Source: Actinomycetota bacterium
Lineage (GTDB): Bacteria; Actinomycetota; Actinomycetes; S36-B12; FW305-bin1
Length of the DNA: 64,000 nucleotides
Assembly (NCBI GenBank): GCA_004297305.1
Contig: SCTR01000008.1
Location: 1-64,000, forward strand
Direction: 5' to 3'
Position numbers and translations under genes: made by a program. Shown here piece after piece: positions 1 through 9,040 of this stretch. Each line of letters opens with the position of its first letter. The stretch's first letter is position 1. Below the pieces are notes generated by a model, which was given only the letters and a program-made list of their open reading frames with translations, was not told the origin of the DNA and did no database searches.

Positions 1-1
1 G

Positions 2-862
2 GCCCGGGTCCGCCGCCTCGACCGGCAACTGGCCGCCTGGTCCGCCCGGGGCGGCCGGCTGGTCTGGACCGTACACAACGTCGCGCCGCACGAACGTCGC
101 TTCCCGGCCGCCGAGGATGCCCTCGCCGACCTGCTGGCCGGTCGCAGCGACCTCGTCCACGTCTTCTGCGACACCACGGTCGGCGACGTCCCCGCGCTGG
201 CCGCCGTACCACCCGACCGGATCCTCGCGGTCCCGCATGCCAGCTACGTGGGCTGGTACCCGGACTCCGTCGACCCGGCGACCGCGCGAGGACTGCTGGG
301 GCTGCCGGCCGACAAGGTCGTCGTCGGGCTCGTCGGCGCGCTTCGCCCCTACAAGGGGATCGACACGCTCGTCGATGCGCTCGACGAGCCCGGCTTGGCC
401 GACGTCCACGTCCTGGTGTCCGGCCGACGCGGTCGTACGGCGCTGCCGGAACTGTCCGCCCAGCTGGAGGCGGCCCACGCTCACCCCCGGGTGCACGTGC
501 GGTCCGGCTACGTACCGGCCGGCGAGCTGGCCGTCCACCTCAAGGCCTGCGACCTCGCGGTCTTCCCGTACCGCCGGACCCTGTCCAGCGGCGCGGTCCT
601 GGCCGCGTTGAGCTTCGGTACCCCGGTCGTCGCGCCCGCGCAGGGGTGCATCCCGGACGCCGTGGACGAGTCGTGCGCGCAGCTGTACGACGCCGACCGG
701 CCCGGCGCGTTCGCCGAGGCGCTCGCGGTGGCGGTACGCCGGCTGACCGATCCCGCGGCGCGCCACGCGGCGCGGGCCGCCGCCGACCGCCGGCCGGCCA
801 CGGCGATGTCCCAGGCGTTTCTCGGCTCGGTGTTCGCCGGCCGGGGGACAACGCCCGGCTAG
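2..862 (+). CDS. Glycosyltransferase family 4-like protein, C-terminal part (5' end outside window)
   Basis: The open frame runs in from the left edge and stops with TAG at 860-862, leaving 286 residues. It looks like the acceptor/donor half of a GT-B glycosyltransferase: WTVHNVAPHE near residue 23, VGALRPYKGIDT near 106 and SFGTPVVAPAQGCIPD near 207. The same motifs, in the same order, occur in the C-terminal domain of the 850-residue enzyme at 9037-11589 (WTVHNATPHE, GVLRGYKGADD, GFGTPVVAPALGCLP), so the two are paralogues. It probably adds a sugar to a surface glycan built by this cluster; donor and acceptor cannot be read from sequence. The missing N-terminus may carry further domains, as in the paralogue. 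Confidence 0.85.
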   Translation, partial: ARVRRLDRQLAAWSARGGRLVWTVHNVAPHERRFPAAEDALADLLAGRSDLVHVFCDTTVGDVPALAAVPPDRILAVPHASYVGWYPDSVDPATARGLLGLPADKVVVGLVGALRPYKGIDTLVDALDEPGLADVHVLVSGRRGRTALPELSAQLEAAHAHPRVHVRSGYVPAGELAVHLKACDLAVFPYRRTLSSGAVLAALSFGTPVVAPAQGCIPDAVDESCAQLYDADRPGAFAEALAVAVRRLTDPAARHAARAAADRRPATAMSQAFLGSVFAGRGTTPG

Positions 863-865
863 AGT
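860..865 (+). promoter_or_regulatory. -10 hexamer TAGAGT of a probable leaderless promoter
   Basis: TAGAGT lies 8 nt before the ATG at 874 and overlaps the TAG stop of the preceding glycosyltransferase. No purine-rich Shine-Dalgarno lies at a useful distance from that ATG. I see no good -35 at 16-19 nt. The arrangement matches leaderless actinobacterial promoters. Confidence 0.5.
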
Positions 866-873
866 GGCGGCCC

Positions 874-1950
874 ATGGTCAAGGCCCTCCGCGAGCGCATC
901 GCCCTGCGGCTGCAGTCCCGTCGCGCCCCAGCCGCCAGCGGCCGGTGGGAGCCGTTGCCCGTGGTGGAGCGGGACATCCCCGACGTCCCCGGCGGAGCGG
1001 CGGCGCTGGCGACGCAGCGGTTGCGGCCCGGGTGGATCACCCCGCAGATGGCATCGCGCCTGCTGGACCCGCCCGGCACGGACACCCGCCGGGTCCTGCT
1101 GCTGCACGTGCCGAAGACCGGTGGGTCGTCGCTGCGGGGGATGTTCGCCGCGCACGTGCCGGGAGACCAGACGTTCCTGTCCACCGGCGAACACCAGTGG
1201 ATGACGGCATCGGCGGAACTCTGCCGGCAATACCGGCTGTTCGTCGGCCATAACTTCCTCGAGCCGCTCTACCTACTGCCGGACGCGGACTGGGTCACCG
1301 TGCTGCCGCTGCGCGAACCGGTGTCCTGGTGGGAGAGCCGCTACAAGTACCTGCGCCGCCGCCTGCAGGACGCCGGCAAGGACGGCAAGATCCTGACCCA
1401 GACCATGGACCAGTGGGTTGCCGACCAGACCGACGAGTTCCTGTCGAATCCGCAGGCATCCTGGCTGGTCACCCGGATGCGGCTGATGTTCGACAGCCCG
1501 CTGGCGCCCGCGGGCCAGATCGCCCGCTCCGGGCTGGCGCTGCTGGACGACATGGGCCGCGCCGTGCCGATGCTCGCGGCGCTGGTGGCCCGGGTGACCG
1601 TGATCGGCACGACCGACGACATCCTGGGCATCTACCAGCGCACCTGTGCGGTCATGGGATGGCAGAGCGCCCGTGACAATGCCATGCAGCGCAACCGGTC
1701 CTCGGTGGCCGACGACCTGCTCGACCTGTCCGACGGCCAGCGCGACCGGCTCTACTCGCTGAACGTCGTGGACTCGTGGCTGTACGGCGTCGCGGCCGCG
1801 GCGAACGCCCCGACGACGGGCGCCGCGACCGCCAACGCCACGACGACCGCCAACGCCACGACGTCCCCGGCTGGCGGTGCCGCGGCCGTGGACCTCACCA
1901 CCGTGCCGCCGGGCGGGCCGGCGGCACCCTCGGCTACGGACGGTGCCTGA
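874..1950 (+). CDS. Sulfotransferase family protein (first of a tandem pair)
   Basis: This 358-residue protein has the two PAPS-binding signatures of sulfotransferases: the 5'-phosphosulfate loop HVPKTGGSSL near residue 80 and a 3'-phosphate region LREPVSWWESRYKY near 147. Between them is LFVGHNFLEPLY, shared with the next gene. It should transfer sulfate from PAPS to a carbohydrate hydroxyl in the cytoplasm. The C-terminal ~45 residues are Ala/Thr/Asn-rich and contain an exact 18-bp tandem duplication (1828-1863), so the tail is probably disordered. ATG 874 was chosen because a TAGAGT hexamer sits just upstream and an earlier start would overlap the preceding gene. The next gene starts at the stop codon (TGATG). 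Confidence 0.85.
   Translation: MVKALRERIALRLQSRRAPAASGRWEPLPVVERDIPDVPGGAAALATQRLRPGWITPQMASRLLDPPGTDTRRVLLLHVPKTGGSSLRGMFAAHVPGDQTFLSTGEHQWMTASAELCRQYRLFVGHNFLEPLYLLPDADWVTVLPLREPVSWWESRYKYLRRRLQDAGKDGKILTQTMDQWVADQTDEFLSNPQASWLVTRMRLMFDSPLAPAGQIARSGLALLDDMGRAVPMLAALVARVTVIGTTDDILGIYQRTCAVMGWQSARDNAMQRNRSSVADDLLDLSDGQRDRLYSLNVVDSWLYGVAAAANAPTTGAATANATTTANATTSPAGGAAAVDLTTVPPGGPAAPSATDGA
1828..1863 (+). repeat. Two exact copies of an 18-bp in-frame repeat
   Basis: ACCGCCAACGCCACGACG occurs at 1828-1845 and again at 1846-1863, inside the low-complexity C-terminal tail of the first sulfotransferase. It encodes TANATT twice. It is probably replication slippage in an unconstrained tail. Confidence 0.9.
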
Positions 1951-2948
1951 TGGCGATCTCGCGTGCCGAGGTGCGCCGTACCGTCCTCGACCTCGTCGAC
2001 CGGTCCCCGGCGCCGGTCCGCGCCACCGTGCTGGGTGCCCGGGCCCGGGTCAACGACCGCCGGGCCGGTCGGCGCCGGACCCGGCGTGCCCCGCTGGCGC
2101 TGCAGGGCCAGATGCTGCGGCCCGGCTGGGTCACCGAGAGCCTCCAGCCGCGGCTGAGCGGAGCGCCGGACGTCGCCCGCCCCCGGATCCTCTATCTGCA
2201 CGTGCCCAAGACCGGCGGTACCTCGATGGCCGCGATGCTCGGGGCGCACGTTCCTGCCGAGCAGATCTTCACGGCCAGTGGGAATTACGAGTGGACGTCG
2301 CGGTCGGTGGAAGAGCTACGCGGCTACCGGCTTTTCGTCGGGCACAACTTCCTGGAGCCGCTGTACCAGTTCCCCACCGACGAGTGGGTGAGCGTGCTGA
2401 CCGTTCGCGACCCGGTCGACTGGTGGACCAGCTACTACAAGTACAACCGCCGGCGGCTGCCCACGATGGGTCGCGGCGACGACCCGATGATGTCCATGAC
2501 GCTCGACCAGTGGCTGGCAGGCCGTAGCGACGAGATGTTGTCCAACCCGCAGTCGTCGTGGCTGCTGTCGCGGGCCCGGCTGATGTTCGACAGCCTCGTC
2601 CCCCCGGCCACCGGCCTGGTCGGCACCGGCGAGCGGTTGCAGCACGACCCCGGTGCGGCCGCCGCGTTGCTGCAGCGGCTGGTCGCCGGAGTGGACGTCG
2701 CCGGTGTGACCGACGAGCTGTTCGACGTGTACTGCCGGGTGTGTGCGTTGCTGGGGTGGCAGCCGCAACGCGAGCAGGCGTTGCGCCGCAACACGTCCCC
2801 GGCCGACGACGACCTCGTCGCGATCTCCCCGGCGCAGGCACGGCGGCTGCGGCGGCTGACCGCGATGGACTCCTGGCTGGTCGACCTGGTCCGCGCCCAC
2901 GCCTCGCGCCGGCCCGCCCCGGCGCGCCCACCCGTCCCGGCGTCGTGA
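1950..2948 (+). CDS. Sulfotransferase family protein (second of a tandem pair)
   Basis: This 332-residue paralogue of the preceding gene keeps the 5'-phosphosulfate loop HVPKTGGTSM (near residue 84), LFVGHNFLEPLYQFP, the 3'-phosphate region VRDPVDWWTSYYKY and an SNPQSSWLLSRARLMFDS block that matches SNPQASWLVTRMRLMFDS in the first copy. It lacks the repetitive tail of the first copy. The ATG shares one base with the upstream stop and the 3' end overlaps the next GTG by 4 nt, so the genes are translationally coupled. Two diverged copies suggest sulfation at two positions or on two acceptors of the glycan made by neighbouring glycosyltransferases; this is inference. Confidence 0.85.
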   Translation: MAISRAEVRRTVLDLVDRSPAPVRATVLGARARVNDRRAGRRRTRRAPLALQGQMLRPGWVTESLQPRLSGAPDVARPRILYLHVPKTGGTSMAAMLGAHVPAEQIFTASGNYEWTSRSVEELRGYRLFVGHNFLEPLYQFPTDEWVSVLTVRDPVDWWTSYYKYNRRRLPTMGRGDDPMMSMTLDQWLAGRSDEMLSNPQSSWLLSRARLMFDSLVPPATGLVGTGERLQHDPGAAAALLQRLVAGVDVAGVTDELFDVYCRVCALLGWQPQREQALRRNTSPADDDLVAISPAQARRLRRLTAMDSWLVDLVRAHASRRPAPARPPVPAS

Positions 2949-5900
2949 CGGCGCGGATCCGGCATGCCCGCCGGATCGCCGCGGCGGGCAGACGGGGACT
3001 GCGGGTCGCCCGGTCCGCCCGGCCCGGTCAGCGCGACGCGCTCGTCGCGTCCGGTTTGGTCGATCTCGACTGGTGTGAGGCCGTCACCGGCATCGCTCAG
3101 CCCCACGCCCGGGCCGCGGCGACCGCCGCGGTGCACGCCAGCACGCGGGAGTACCTGCTGCGCGGGGACTTTCCCGCCAGTTCGGTCAGCCCGCTGTTCG
3201 TCCCCGCCTGGTGTTCGCGGGCCGCCGGCCGCGAACCGCGGCCGCCCGACCCGACGGTGCGGTACGTGACGACCGGCGGTTTCCTGGTGCGGCCCAACCC
3301 CGGACCGTCGCCGCTGTTCTCCGACGTCGAGTTCCTGCGAACCCGCGCAGGCACCCCGGTCCCGCCGCTGGCACGGTTCCTGCACGAGGCCGCCGCCGAC
3401 CCGTCGGTGCCGCTGCCGCTGTCCTGGCAGGCCCCCGGTCCGGCGACGTGGCCGGCGGTGCGCACGGCGATGATCGCCGCGGCACGGCAGCGCCGGACCG
3501 ACGCCGGTCTCACCGCCGAGCGGGTCGCCACGACGTACGACGAGGATCTCGCCGCTACGACCGTCGCTCGCGCACTGGCCCGGCCGCTGCCGCCTCCCGG
3601 GGACCGGCCCTGGGTCAGCATCGTCATGCCGGTCCGCAACCGGCCGGTGCAGGTGGCCGAGGCCATCGCGTCGATCCAGGCCCAGACGCTGCCGGACTGG
3701 GAGCTGGTCGTCGTCGACGACGGTTCCACGGACACCACGGCCGATGTGGTCGCCGGCATCGCGGCGACGGACCCGCGGATCCGGTTGGCGCGCACCGCCG
3801 GTGGCGGGGTGTCGGCTGCCCGCAACGCAGGCCTGGTCTCCGCCCGCGGCCGGTACGTGGCGTTCCTGGACTCCGACAACACGTGGCGGCCCCAGTTCCT
3901 GCAGGTCATGCTCACCACGATGGAGACCGACGGGCTCGGCGTGGCGTACAGCGGGGTCCGGATGCACGGCCCGGCCGGCATCCGGTACCGGTTCTTCACC
4001 GGCGGACTCGACCACCTGCTCGTGCGCAACCACGTCGACCTGAACGCCCTGGTCGTGCGGGCCGACGTGCTCGCCGCCACCGGTGGCGACTTCGACGAAT
4101 CGTTGCGGCGCTGCGTGGATCACGACCTGGTCATCCGGCTGGCCCGTCAGCAGCAACCGGTCCTCGTCCCGTTCGTCGGGGTGGAGTACGCCGAGGACGG
4201 CGCCGACCGGATCACCGGCCGGGAGACCTTCGGCTGGCTGTGGACCGTGCTCGGCAAACACCTGATCGACTGGGCGGCGCTGCGATCCGGTGTGCTGCAA
4301 CGGGTCGCCGGCCGGGTGTCGGTGCTGGCACCGTCGATCCCCGATGTGCGGGTCACGTTGCGGAACCTGCGCGCCCTGCTGGACACGCTGCCGCCGACGG
4401 CCGACGCCGAGATCGTGGTGGTGGACAACGGATCCGAGCCCGCGCTGGCCGGCCAGCTGGCCGGCATGGCGGCGGCCGATCCGCGGATCGTGTTGGTGTC
4501 CCGCCCCGTCAACGGCCATTTCGCCCTCGGGGTCGACCTGGCGCTGGCGGCGAGCACCGGCGAGTACGTCGTCGCGGTCCGCGGCGACGTCGAGGTCGCG
4601 CCGGGATGGTGGCCGCCGCTGCTGGACGCGCTCGCCGACCCGGCCGTGGTCGCGGCGCAGGCCCTGCTCTGCGACGCCGACGGCACCGTGGCCGCAGCGG
4701 GTTTCGCCTTCACCGGACCCGACCGTCTGCCGGTGCCCATCCTGGCCGGCCACGCCACCGCCGATGTGGGAGCCAACGTCGTCGAGGTGCCGGCGCTGGC
4801 GGCCGGGGTGATCGCGATGCGGGCCGCCGACCTCGTCGCCGTCGACGGCCTGGAGCCGCGGTTCACCGGTGGCTGGGAGGACGTCGACCTCAGCCTGCGG
4901 ATCCGCCGGCGCTGGCCCGACCGGCGACTGGTCGTGGTCCCGGCGGCCGTGGCCAACCGCGACGACGGCGCCCGGCAGGCCGGCGGCTACGGGCATCCCG
5001 AGGCCACGCGCGTGCTGCTGGACCGGCACGGACCGGCACTGCCGGACTTCGATCCGGCACCCTGGCAGCGCGCCGGGTTCACCGCGACGTGCGAGGCCGG
5101 GGTCGTCCGGGTGGACCGCGCCGTACGCCGTACCCCGGCGGTGGCCGCCGCCAGCCGGCCATCGCTGCGATGGGCGATCAAGATCGCCGCACCGGCCGGG
5201 CCCGGCGGCGACAGCTGGGGCGACACGTATTTCGCCGCGCATCTCGCCGACGCGCTGCGCGACCTGGGGCAGGACGTCATCGTGGACCGGCGGCAGTCCT
5301 TCGACCGCGAATCCGGTCAGCACGACGACGTGGTGCTGGTCATCCGCGGCCTTGTCCGGTACCGGCCGAAACCCGGTCAGCTCAGCCTGCTGTGGGTCAT
5401 CAGCCACCCGGACCTGGTGCAGCGCAGTGAACTTCGCGAGTACGACCACGTGTTCGCCGCGTCGTTGCCCTGGGCCCGGCGGACCGCGGGGACCGTCGCG
5501 GTGCCGGTGGAGGCGCTGCTGCAGGCCACCGATCCCGACCGGTTCCACCCGGGCCTCGCCGCGCCGGACTCCGGTGACGCCGTGCTGTTCGTCGGGGACT
5601 CACGCGACCAGGACCGGCGGATCATCGCCGACGCGGTCGCCGCCGGCGTCGACCTGTCGGTGTACGGCCCGAACTGGGGCGGCCGGCTGGACCCGCGCTG
5701 GTGGAAGGCGCCGTACCTGGACAACGCCGCGCTGGGAGCGGCGTACCGCGCGGCCGGCGTCGTCCTCAACGACCACTGGGAGGACATGGCCCGCGAGGGT
5801 TTCCTGTCCAACCGGCTGTTCGACGCCACGGCCGCCGGCGGGCGGGTCATCAGCGACCCGGTCGACGGTATCGACGAGGTCTTCGACGGTTTGGTCCGTG

Positions 5901-6076
5901 GCTACCGGTCGCCGGCGGAGCTGGCGGCGTGGGCGGCCGATCCCGCGGCGGCGTTCCCGTCGGAGGCTCGGGTGCAGCAGATCTCGCGGCGCATCCGGGC
6001 TGAACACTCCTTCGCCGCCCGCGCCGCGCGGCTCCTGGACGTCGCTACTGCGTTGTGGGACAAGCGTTCGGTCTGA
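2945..6076 (+). CDS. Multidomain glycosyltransferase: two GT2-type domains plus a GT-B-like C-terminal domain
   Basis: This 1,043-residue protein starts at GTG 2945 (GTGA overlap with the upstream stop). Residues ~222-400 are a classical GT2 domain: WVSIVMPVRNRP, VVVDDGSTD and FLDSDNTW carrying the metal-binding DxD. Residues ~455-690 form a second GT2-like domain with EIVVVDNGSEP, AVRGDVEVAPGWW and WEDVDLSLRIRRRW. Residues ~740-1040 resemble the glycosyltransferase domain found with CgeB/DUF3880 proteins (GPGGDSWGDTYFAAHLADAL, NDHWEDMAREGFLSNRLFDATAAGG). No membrane segment is evident. Such fusions can carry out successive sugar additions in polysaccharide assembly. The sugars are unknown. 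Confidence 0.85.
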   Translation: MTARIRHARRIAAAGRRGLRVARSARPGQRDALVASGLVDLDWCEAVTGIAQPHARAAATAAVHASTREYLLRGDFPASSVSPLFVPAWCSRAAGREPRPPDPTVRYVTTGGFLVRPNPGPSPLFSDVEFLRTRAGTPVPPLARFLHEAAADPSVPLPLSWQAPGPATWPAVRTAMIAAARQRRTDAGLTAERVATTYDEDLAATTVARALARPLPPPGDRPWVSIVMPVRNRPVQVAEAIASIQAQTLPDWELVVVDDGSTDTTADVVAGIAATDPRIRLARTAGGGVSAARNAGLVSARGRYVAFLDSDNTWRPQFLQVMLTTMETDGLGVAYSGVRMHGPAGIRYRFFTGGLDHLLVRNHVDLNALVVRADVLAATGGDFDESLRRCVDHDLVIRLARQQQPVLVPFVGVEYAEDGADRITGRETFGWLWTVLGKHLIDWAALRSGVLQRVAGRVSVLAPSIPDVRVTLRNLRALLDTLPPTADAEIVVVDNGSEPALAGQLAGMAAADPRIVLVSRPVNGHFALGVDLALAASTGEYVVAVRGDVEVAPGWWPPLLDALADPAVVAAQALLCDADGTVAAAGFAFTGPDRLPVPILAGHATADVGANVVEVPALAAGVIAMRAADLVAVDGLEPRFTGGWEDVDLSLRIRRRWPDRRLVVVPAAVANRDDGARQAGGYGHPEATRVLLDRHGPALPDFDPAPWQRAGFTATCEAGVVRVDRAVRRTPAVAAASRPSLRWAIKIAAPAGPGGDSWGDTYFAAHLADALRDLGQDVIVDRRQSFDRESGQHDDVVLVIRGLVRYRPKPGQLSLLWVISHPDLVQRSELREYDHVFAASLPWARRTAGTVAVPVEALLQATDPDRFHPGLAAPDSGDAVLFVGDSRDQDRRIIADAVAAGVDLSVYGPNWGGRLDPRWWKAPYLDNAALGAAYRAAGVVLNDHWEDMAREGFLSNRLFDATAAGGRVISDPVDGIDEVFDGLVRGYRSPAELAAWAADPAAAFPSEARVQQISRRIRAEHSFAARAARLLDVATALWDKRSV

Positions 6077-6087
6077 ACACCGGCTGC

Positions 6088-6996
6088 TCAGTCGCCGATC
6101 AGGCCGCCGACGCTCTCGGCGAAGTTCGGGTCGCGGTCACGGTTCTCGTACGCCTCGAGCACTTCCTCGACCTCGCCCTGCATGAGGATCTTGCCCTGGT
6201 TCAGCCAGACGCCCCGGTTGCAGTTCTCCCGGATCGACGTCAGGGCGTGGCTGACGATGATGACGGTGCCGGCTTCGTCGCGCAGTTCCTCGATCCGTTC
6301 CTGGCTGCGCCGCTGGAAGTTCGCGTCACCGGTCGACAATGCCTCGTCGATCAGCAGGATCTCGTGGGTGACGCTGGCCGCGATGGCGAACCGCAGTCGG
6401 GCGGCCATCCCCGACGAGTAGGTGTTCATCGGCAGCGAGACGAAGCGACCGATGCCGGAGAAGTCCACGATCGACTGGAAGCGTTCGTCGATCTCCTCCG
6501 GGCTCATGCCCATCGCCAGGCATCCCAGGACGATGTTGCGTTCGCCGGACAGGTCGTTCATCAGGGCGGCGTTCACCCCGAGCAGCGACGGCCGCGCCGA
6601 GGTGTAGACCTTGCCGTCGGTCGCCGACAGCAGCCCGGCGATCGCCAGCAGCATCGTCGACTTGCCCGAGCCGTTGCTGCCCACCAATCCGATCACGTCG
6701 CCATGCCGGGCGACCAGGTCCACGCCCCGCAACGCCCGGACCTGCTGGGTGCCGTGGGTGGCCGACCGCCGGAAACGCTCCGGCAGAAGGGATCGGCGAC
6801 CGCCGGCCATCGCGTTCGCGACGCGCTTCTCCCCGCGGACCTGGTACGTCACGTGCAGGTCGTCGAGGATGATCGACGGCCGTGCCGCGGGGTCGGCCCG
6901 TCGTACGCCGGACTCCAGCGTGCCGGTGGCCGGTTCGGCCACGGCCGCAACCGGTTGCGGATCGGCGCCGCCGGGGACGGGCTCAGCTGCGGCCAT
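6088..6996 (-). CDS. ABC transporter ATP-binding protein, polysaccharide export type (Wzt/TagH-like)
   Basis: This 302-residue ATPase has Walker A GSNGSGKST (residues 106-114), signature SSGMA (194-198), Walker B ILLIDE (213-218) and the H-loop histidine at 250. About 40 Ala/Pro-rich residues precede the ABC domain. The short C-terminus lacks the carbohydrate-binding domain found in some Wzt proteins. It should energise export of a lipid-linked polysaccharide with the permease encoded just upstream on the same strand; the two genes overlap by 14 nt. The pair is transcribed opposite to the flanking glycosyltransferases but almost certainly serves them. Confidence 0.92.
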   Translation of the reverse strand: MAAAEPVPGGADPQPVAAVAEPATGTLESGVRRADPAARPSIILDDLHVTYQVRGEKRVANAMAGGRRSLLPERFRRSATHGTQQVRALRGVDLVARHGDVIGLVGSNGSGKSTMLLAIAGLLSATDGKVYTSARPSLLGVNAALMNDLSGERNIVLGCLAMGMSPEEIDERFQSIVDFSGIGRFVSLPMNTYSSGMAARLRFAIAASVTHEILLIDEALSTGDANFQRRSQERIEELRDEAGTVIIVSHALTSIRENCNRGVWLNQGKILMQGEVEEVLEAYENRDRDPNFAESVGGLIGD

Positions 6997-7900
6997 AGCG
7001 TTCCTCGGCGCGGTAGAAGAACCAGAAGCCTCCGGCCAGGGCGAAGATCGCCCAGCCGGCCCCGGCCCACCAGGCCCACGGCTGCGACACCTCGCTGTAC
7101 ATCAGGCAGTCGCGGACGAGGCTGATGTAGGTAGCCATTGGGTTCGCCTCCAGCAACCAGTTGAGGTTGTGCGGGAGGCGATCGCTCACCATCGTGACGC
7201 TGAAGAAGACGCCGCTGATGTACATCCAGATCCGGATGATGAAGGGCAGGACCTGGTTGATGTCGCGGACCTGCGCGACCAGCCGGGACAGGAACAGCGC
7301 CAAGCCGAGATTGAACATCGTGAGCAACGTGATGGCAGGCACGACCAGCAACCAGTTCCAGGTGAGCGGCTCCCGCATCAGCAGCACGATGGCCGCCATC
7401 ACCGCCAGCGAGATGAGGAAGTCGCGGAACAGCACGACCACGGCGGCGACCGGCAGCGTCGCGCGGGGGAAGTGCAGCGCGCGGATCAGGCCGGTGTTGC
7501 TGGTGATCGCCGTTGCGCCCGAACCGGTGCAGCGGGTCGTGAAGCCGAACACGAACACGCCGATGACCAGGAACGCGGGGAAGTTCGGGATGTCGCGCGA
7601 GGTCTGCAGCAGGACGCCGAAGATCAAGTAGTAGATCGCCGCGGACAGGATGGGGTTCAGGACGAACCACACCGGTCCGAGGCGGTTCTCCGAGTACTGG
7701 GTACGCCGGCGCGCCGACGCCAGCGACGAGACGAAGTGCCGGCGCTGCCACAGCGCGGCCAGGTAGCGGGGCAGCGACAGCGGAGCGTCCGCCGCGCCCA
7801 GGCCGTTGGCAGCGGCCAGCTCGGCGGCCGAGCCGGCACCGTCCCATCGGGACGCCGGTGCCGGGGCGGCCGGCCCTGGCTGCTGCACCGTGCTCGCCAC
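6983..7900 (-). CDS. ABC-2 type polysaccharide export permease (Wzm/TagG-like)
   Basis: This 305-residue membrane protein begins with a cytoplasmic N-terminus (~60 residues) followed by an amphipathic stretch (YSENRLGPVWFVLNPIL) and about six hydrophobic segments (ISAAIYYLIFGVLL, FLVIGVFVFGF, VVVLFRDFLISLAVMAAIVLL, WLLVVPAITLLTMFNLGLALFL, a segment around IIRIWMYISGVFFSV, and WAIFALAGGFWFFY). The LGPVWFVLNP motif is typical of the family. It forms the membrane channel for the ATPase encoded next to it and should move the finished glycan or its lipid-linked precursor across the membrane. GTG 7900 is the chosen start. Confidence 0.92.
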   Translation of the reverse strand: MASTVQQPGPAAPAPASRWDGAGSAAELAAANGLGAADAPLSLPRYLAALWQRRHFVSSLASARRRTQYSENRLGPVWFVLNPILSAAIYYLIFGVLLQTSRDIPNFPAFLVIGVFVFGFTTRCTGSGATAITSNTGLIRALHFPRATLPVAAVVVLFRDFLISLAVMAAIVLLMREPLTWNWLLVVPAITLLTMFNLGLALFLSRLVAQVRDINQVLPFIIRIWMYISGVFFSVTMVSDRLPHNLNWLLEANPMATYISLVRDCLMYSEVSQPWAWWAGAGWAIFALAGGFWFFYRAEERYGRS

Positions 7901-8081
7901 GCGTCCTCGCTCGCCTCAGGTGGCCCGCGGCGCCTGTGCGCCGGTCGGGGACTCCCAGCCGGGAGCCGCGGGACATCCTCGCATCCTGGCCGAGCCGGGT
8001 GAGCGATCCCGCGCTCCGGCGCTCGAGGCGTCCGTCGGCATACCGCGCCGGTCGTGGCCCCGGCTCGGCACGAGGCGGACC

Positions 8082-8087
8082 TAGGAT
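8082..8087 (+). promoter_or_regulatory. -10 hexamer TAGGAT of a probable leaderless promoter
   Basis: TAGGAT is followed by 8 nt and then the ATG at 8096. There is no Shine-Dalgarno between them. It lies at the right end of the 195-nt region between the exporter operon and the next glycosyltransferase, so it fits a divergent promoter region. Confidence 0.5.
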
Positions 8088-8095
8088 CTGCCCCG

Positions 8096-9040
8096 ATGTC
8101 CCTGCGCCCGCGCGTCGCCACCGTGGTGGTGCACCACAGTCAGCCGGCCGACACGCTGCGGGCGGTCGGGTCGGCGCAGGATGCCGACTATCCGTCCCAG
8201 GTGGTACTGGTCGTCGACAACGGTCCGGACGCGGGCGTCGGGTCGCCGTTGGCGGACTCGCTCGACCCGACCGTGACGTACCTGCCGGCGCCGTCCAATC
8301 TCGGGTTCGCCGGCGGCGTCGGTCTGGCGGCCTCCGTTGCCGCCCAACGGTTCGGCGTGGACTACCTGTGGCTGCTCAACCCCGATGCGGTCGCCGAGCC
8401 CGCGGCGCTCGGCTGGCTGGTCACCACGGCCGACGCCGTGCCGGACGCCGCGATCGTCGGGTCGCGGCTGCTGGACGGTCCCGGTCCCGACGCGCCGATC
8501 GCGTACGACGGCGCGGTGGTGGACCCGGTCACCGGCGCGACGCGCCACCTCGGGCGGGGAGTGCCGGCCAGCCAGCGGCCCGCCCGCGGCCACCTCGACA
8601 CCGACTACGCCAACGGCGCCTCGATGCTCGTCCGGGTCGGGGCCATGGCGGTGCTCGGCCCGCTGCCGACGGAGTACTTCCTCTACTTCGAGGAGACCGA
8701 CTACGCGCTGCAGGCCCGGCGGCGCGGCTTCCGGGTGCTGCTGGAACCGCGATCCCGGGTCCACCATCTGCGGCGGTCGGTGACCGACATCCCGACCGCC
8801 ACCTTCGTCTACTACATGATCCGCAACCGCGACCTGTTCGCCCGCCGCTGGGGTTTCGTGCCGGACCCGGCCGCCCCGCAGCCGACCGACGTGTTCGTGG
8901 CCAGTGCGCGGGAACGGATCGCGGTCGCCCGGCCGGACGAGTTGCTCGCCTTCGACGCGCTGGTGGCGCAGGCCCGGGCCGACGGCGCTGCCGGGCGTAG
9001 CGGTCGCAGCGACGTGCCGACCTCGGTGGGCTGGCAGTGA
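8096..9040 (+). CDS. GT2 family glycosyltransferase (rhamnosyl/galactofuranosyl-transferase-like)
   Basis: This 314-residue soluble GT2 enzyme opens with VATVVVHHSQPADTLRAV and has VVLVVDNGPD, the donor-site LWLLNPDAVAEP near residue 92 (the DxD equivalent) and the YFLYFEETDYALQARRRGF acceptor/base region near 200. This pattern is typical of enzymes adding rhamnose or galactofuranose to lipid-linked acceptors. It should act at the cytoplasmic face of the membrane. ATG 8096 is preferred over an upstream in-frame start because TAGGAT lies 8 nt before it and MSLRPRVATV is a normal GT2 N-terminus. The 3' end overlaps the next GTG by 4 nt. Confidence 0.85.
   Translation: MSLRPRVATVVVHHSQPADTLRAVGSAQDADYPSQVVLVVDNGPDAGVGSPLADSLDPTVTYLPAPSNLGFAGGVGLAASVAAQRFGVDYLWLLNPDAVAEPAALGWLVTTADAVPDAAIVGSRLLDGPGPDAPIAYDGAVVDPVTGATRHLGRGVPASQRPARGHLDTDYANGASMLVRVGAMAVLGPLPTEYFLYFEETDYALQARRRGFRVLLEPRSRVHHLRRSVTDIPTATFVYYMIRNRDLFARRWGFVPDPAAPQPTDVFVASARERIAVARPDELLAFDALVAQARADGAAGRSGRSDVPTSVGWQ

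Noticed and set aside
2435-5548. Long open frame on the minus strand across the glycosyltransferase gene
   Set aside because: It is antisense to a gene with clear GT motifs, shows no domain and has no ribosome site; long shadow frames are common at this G+C.
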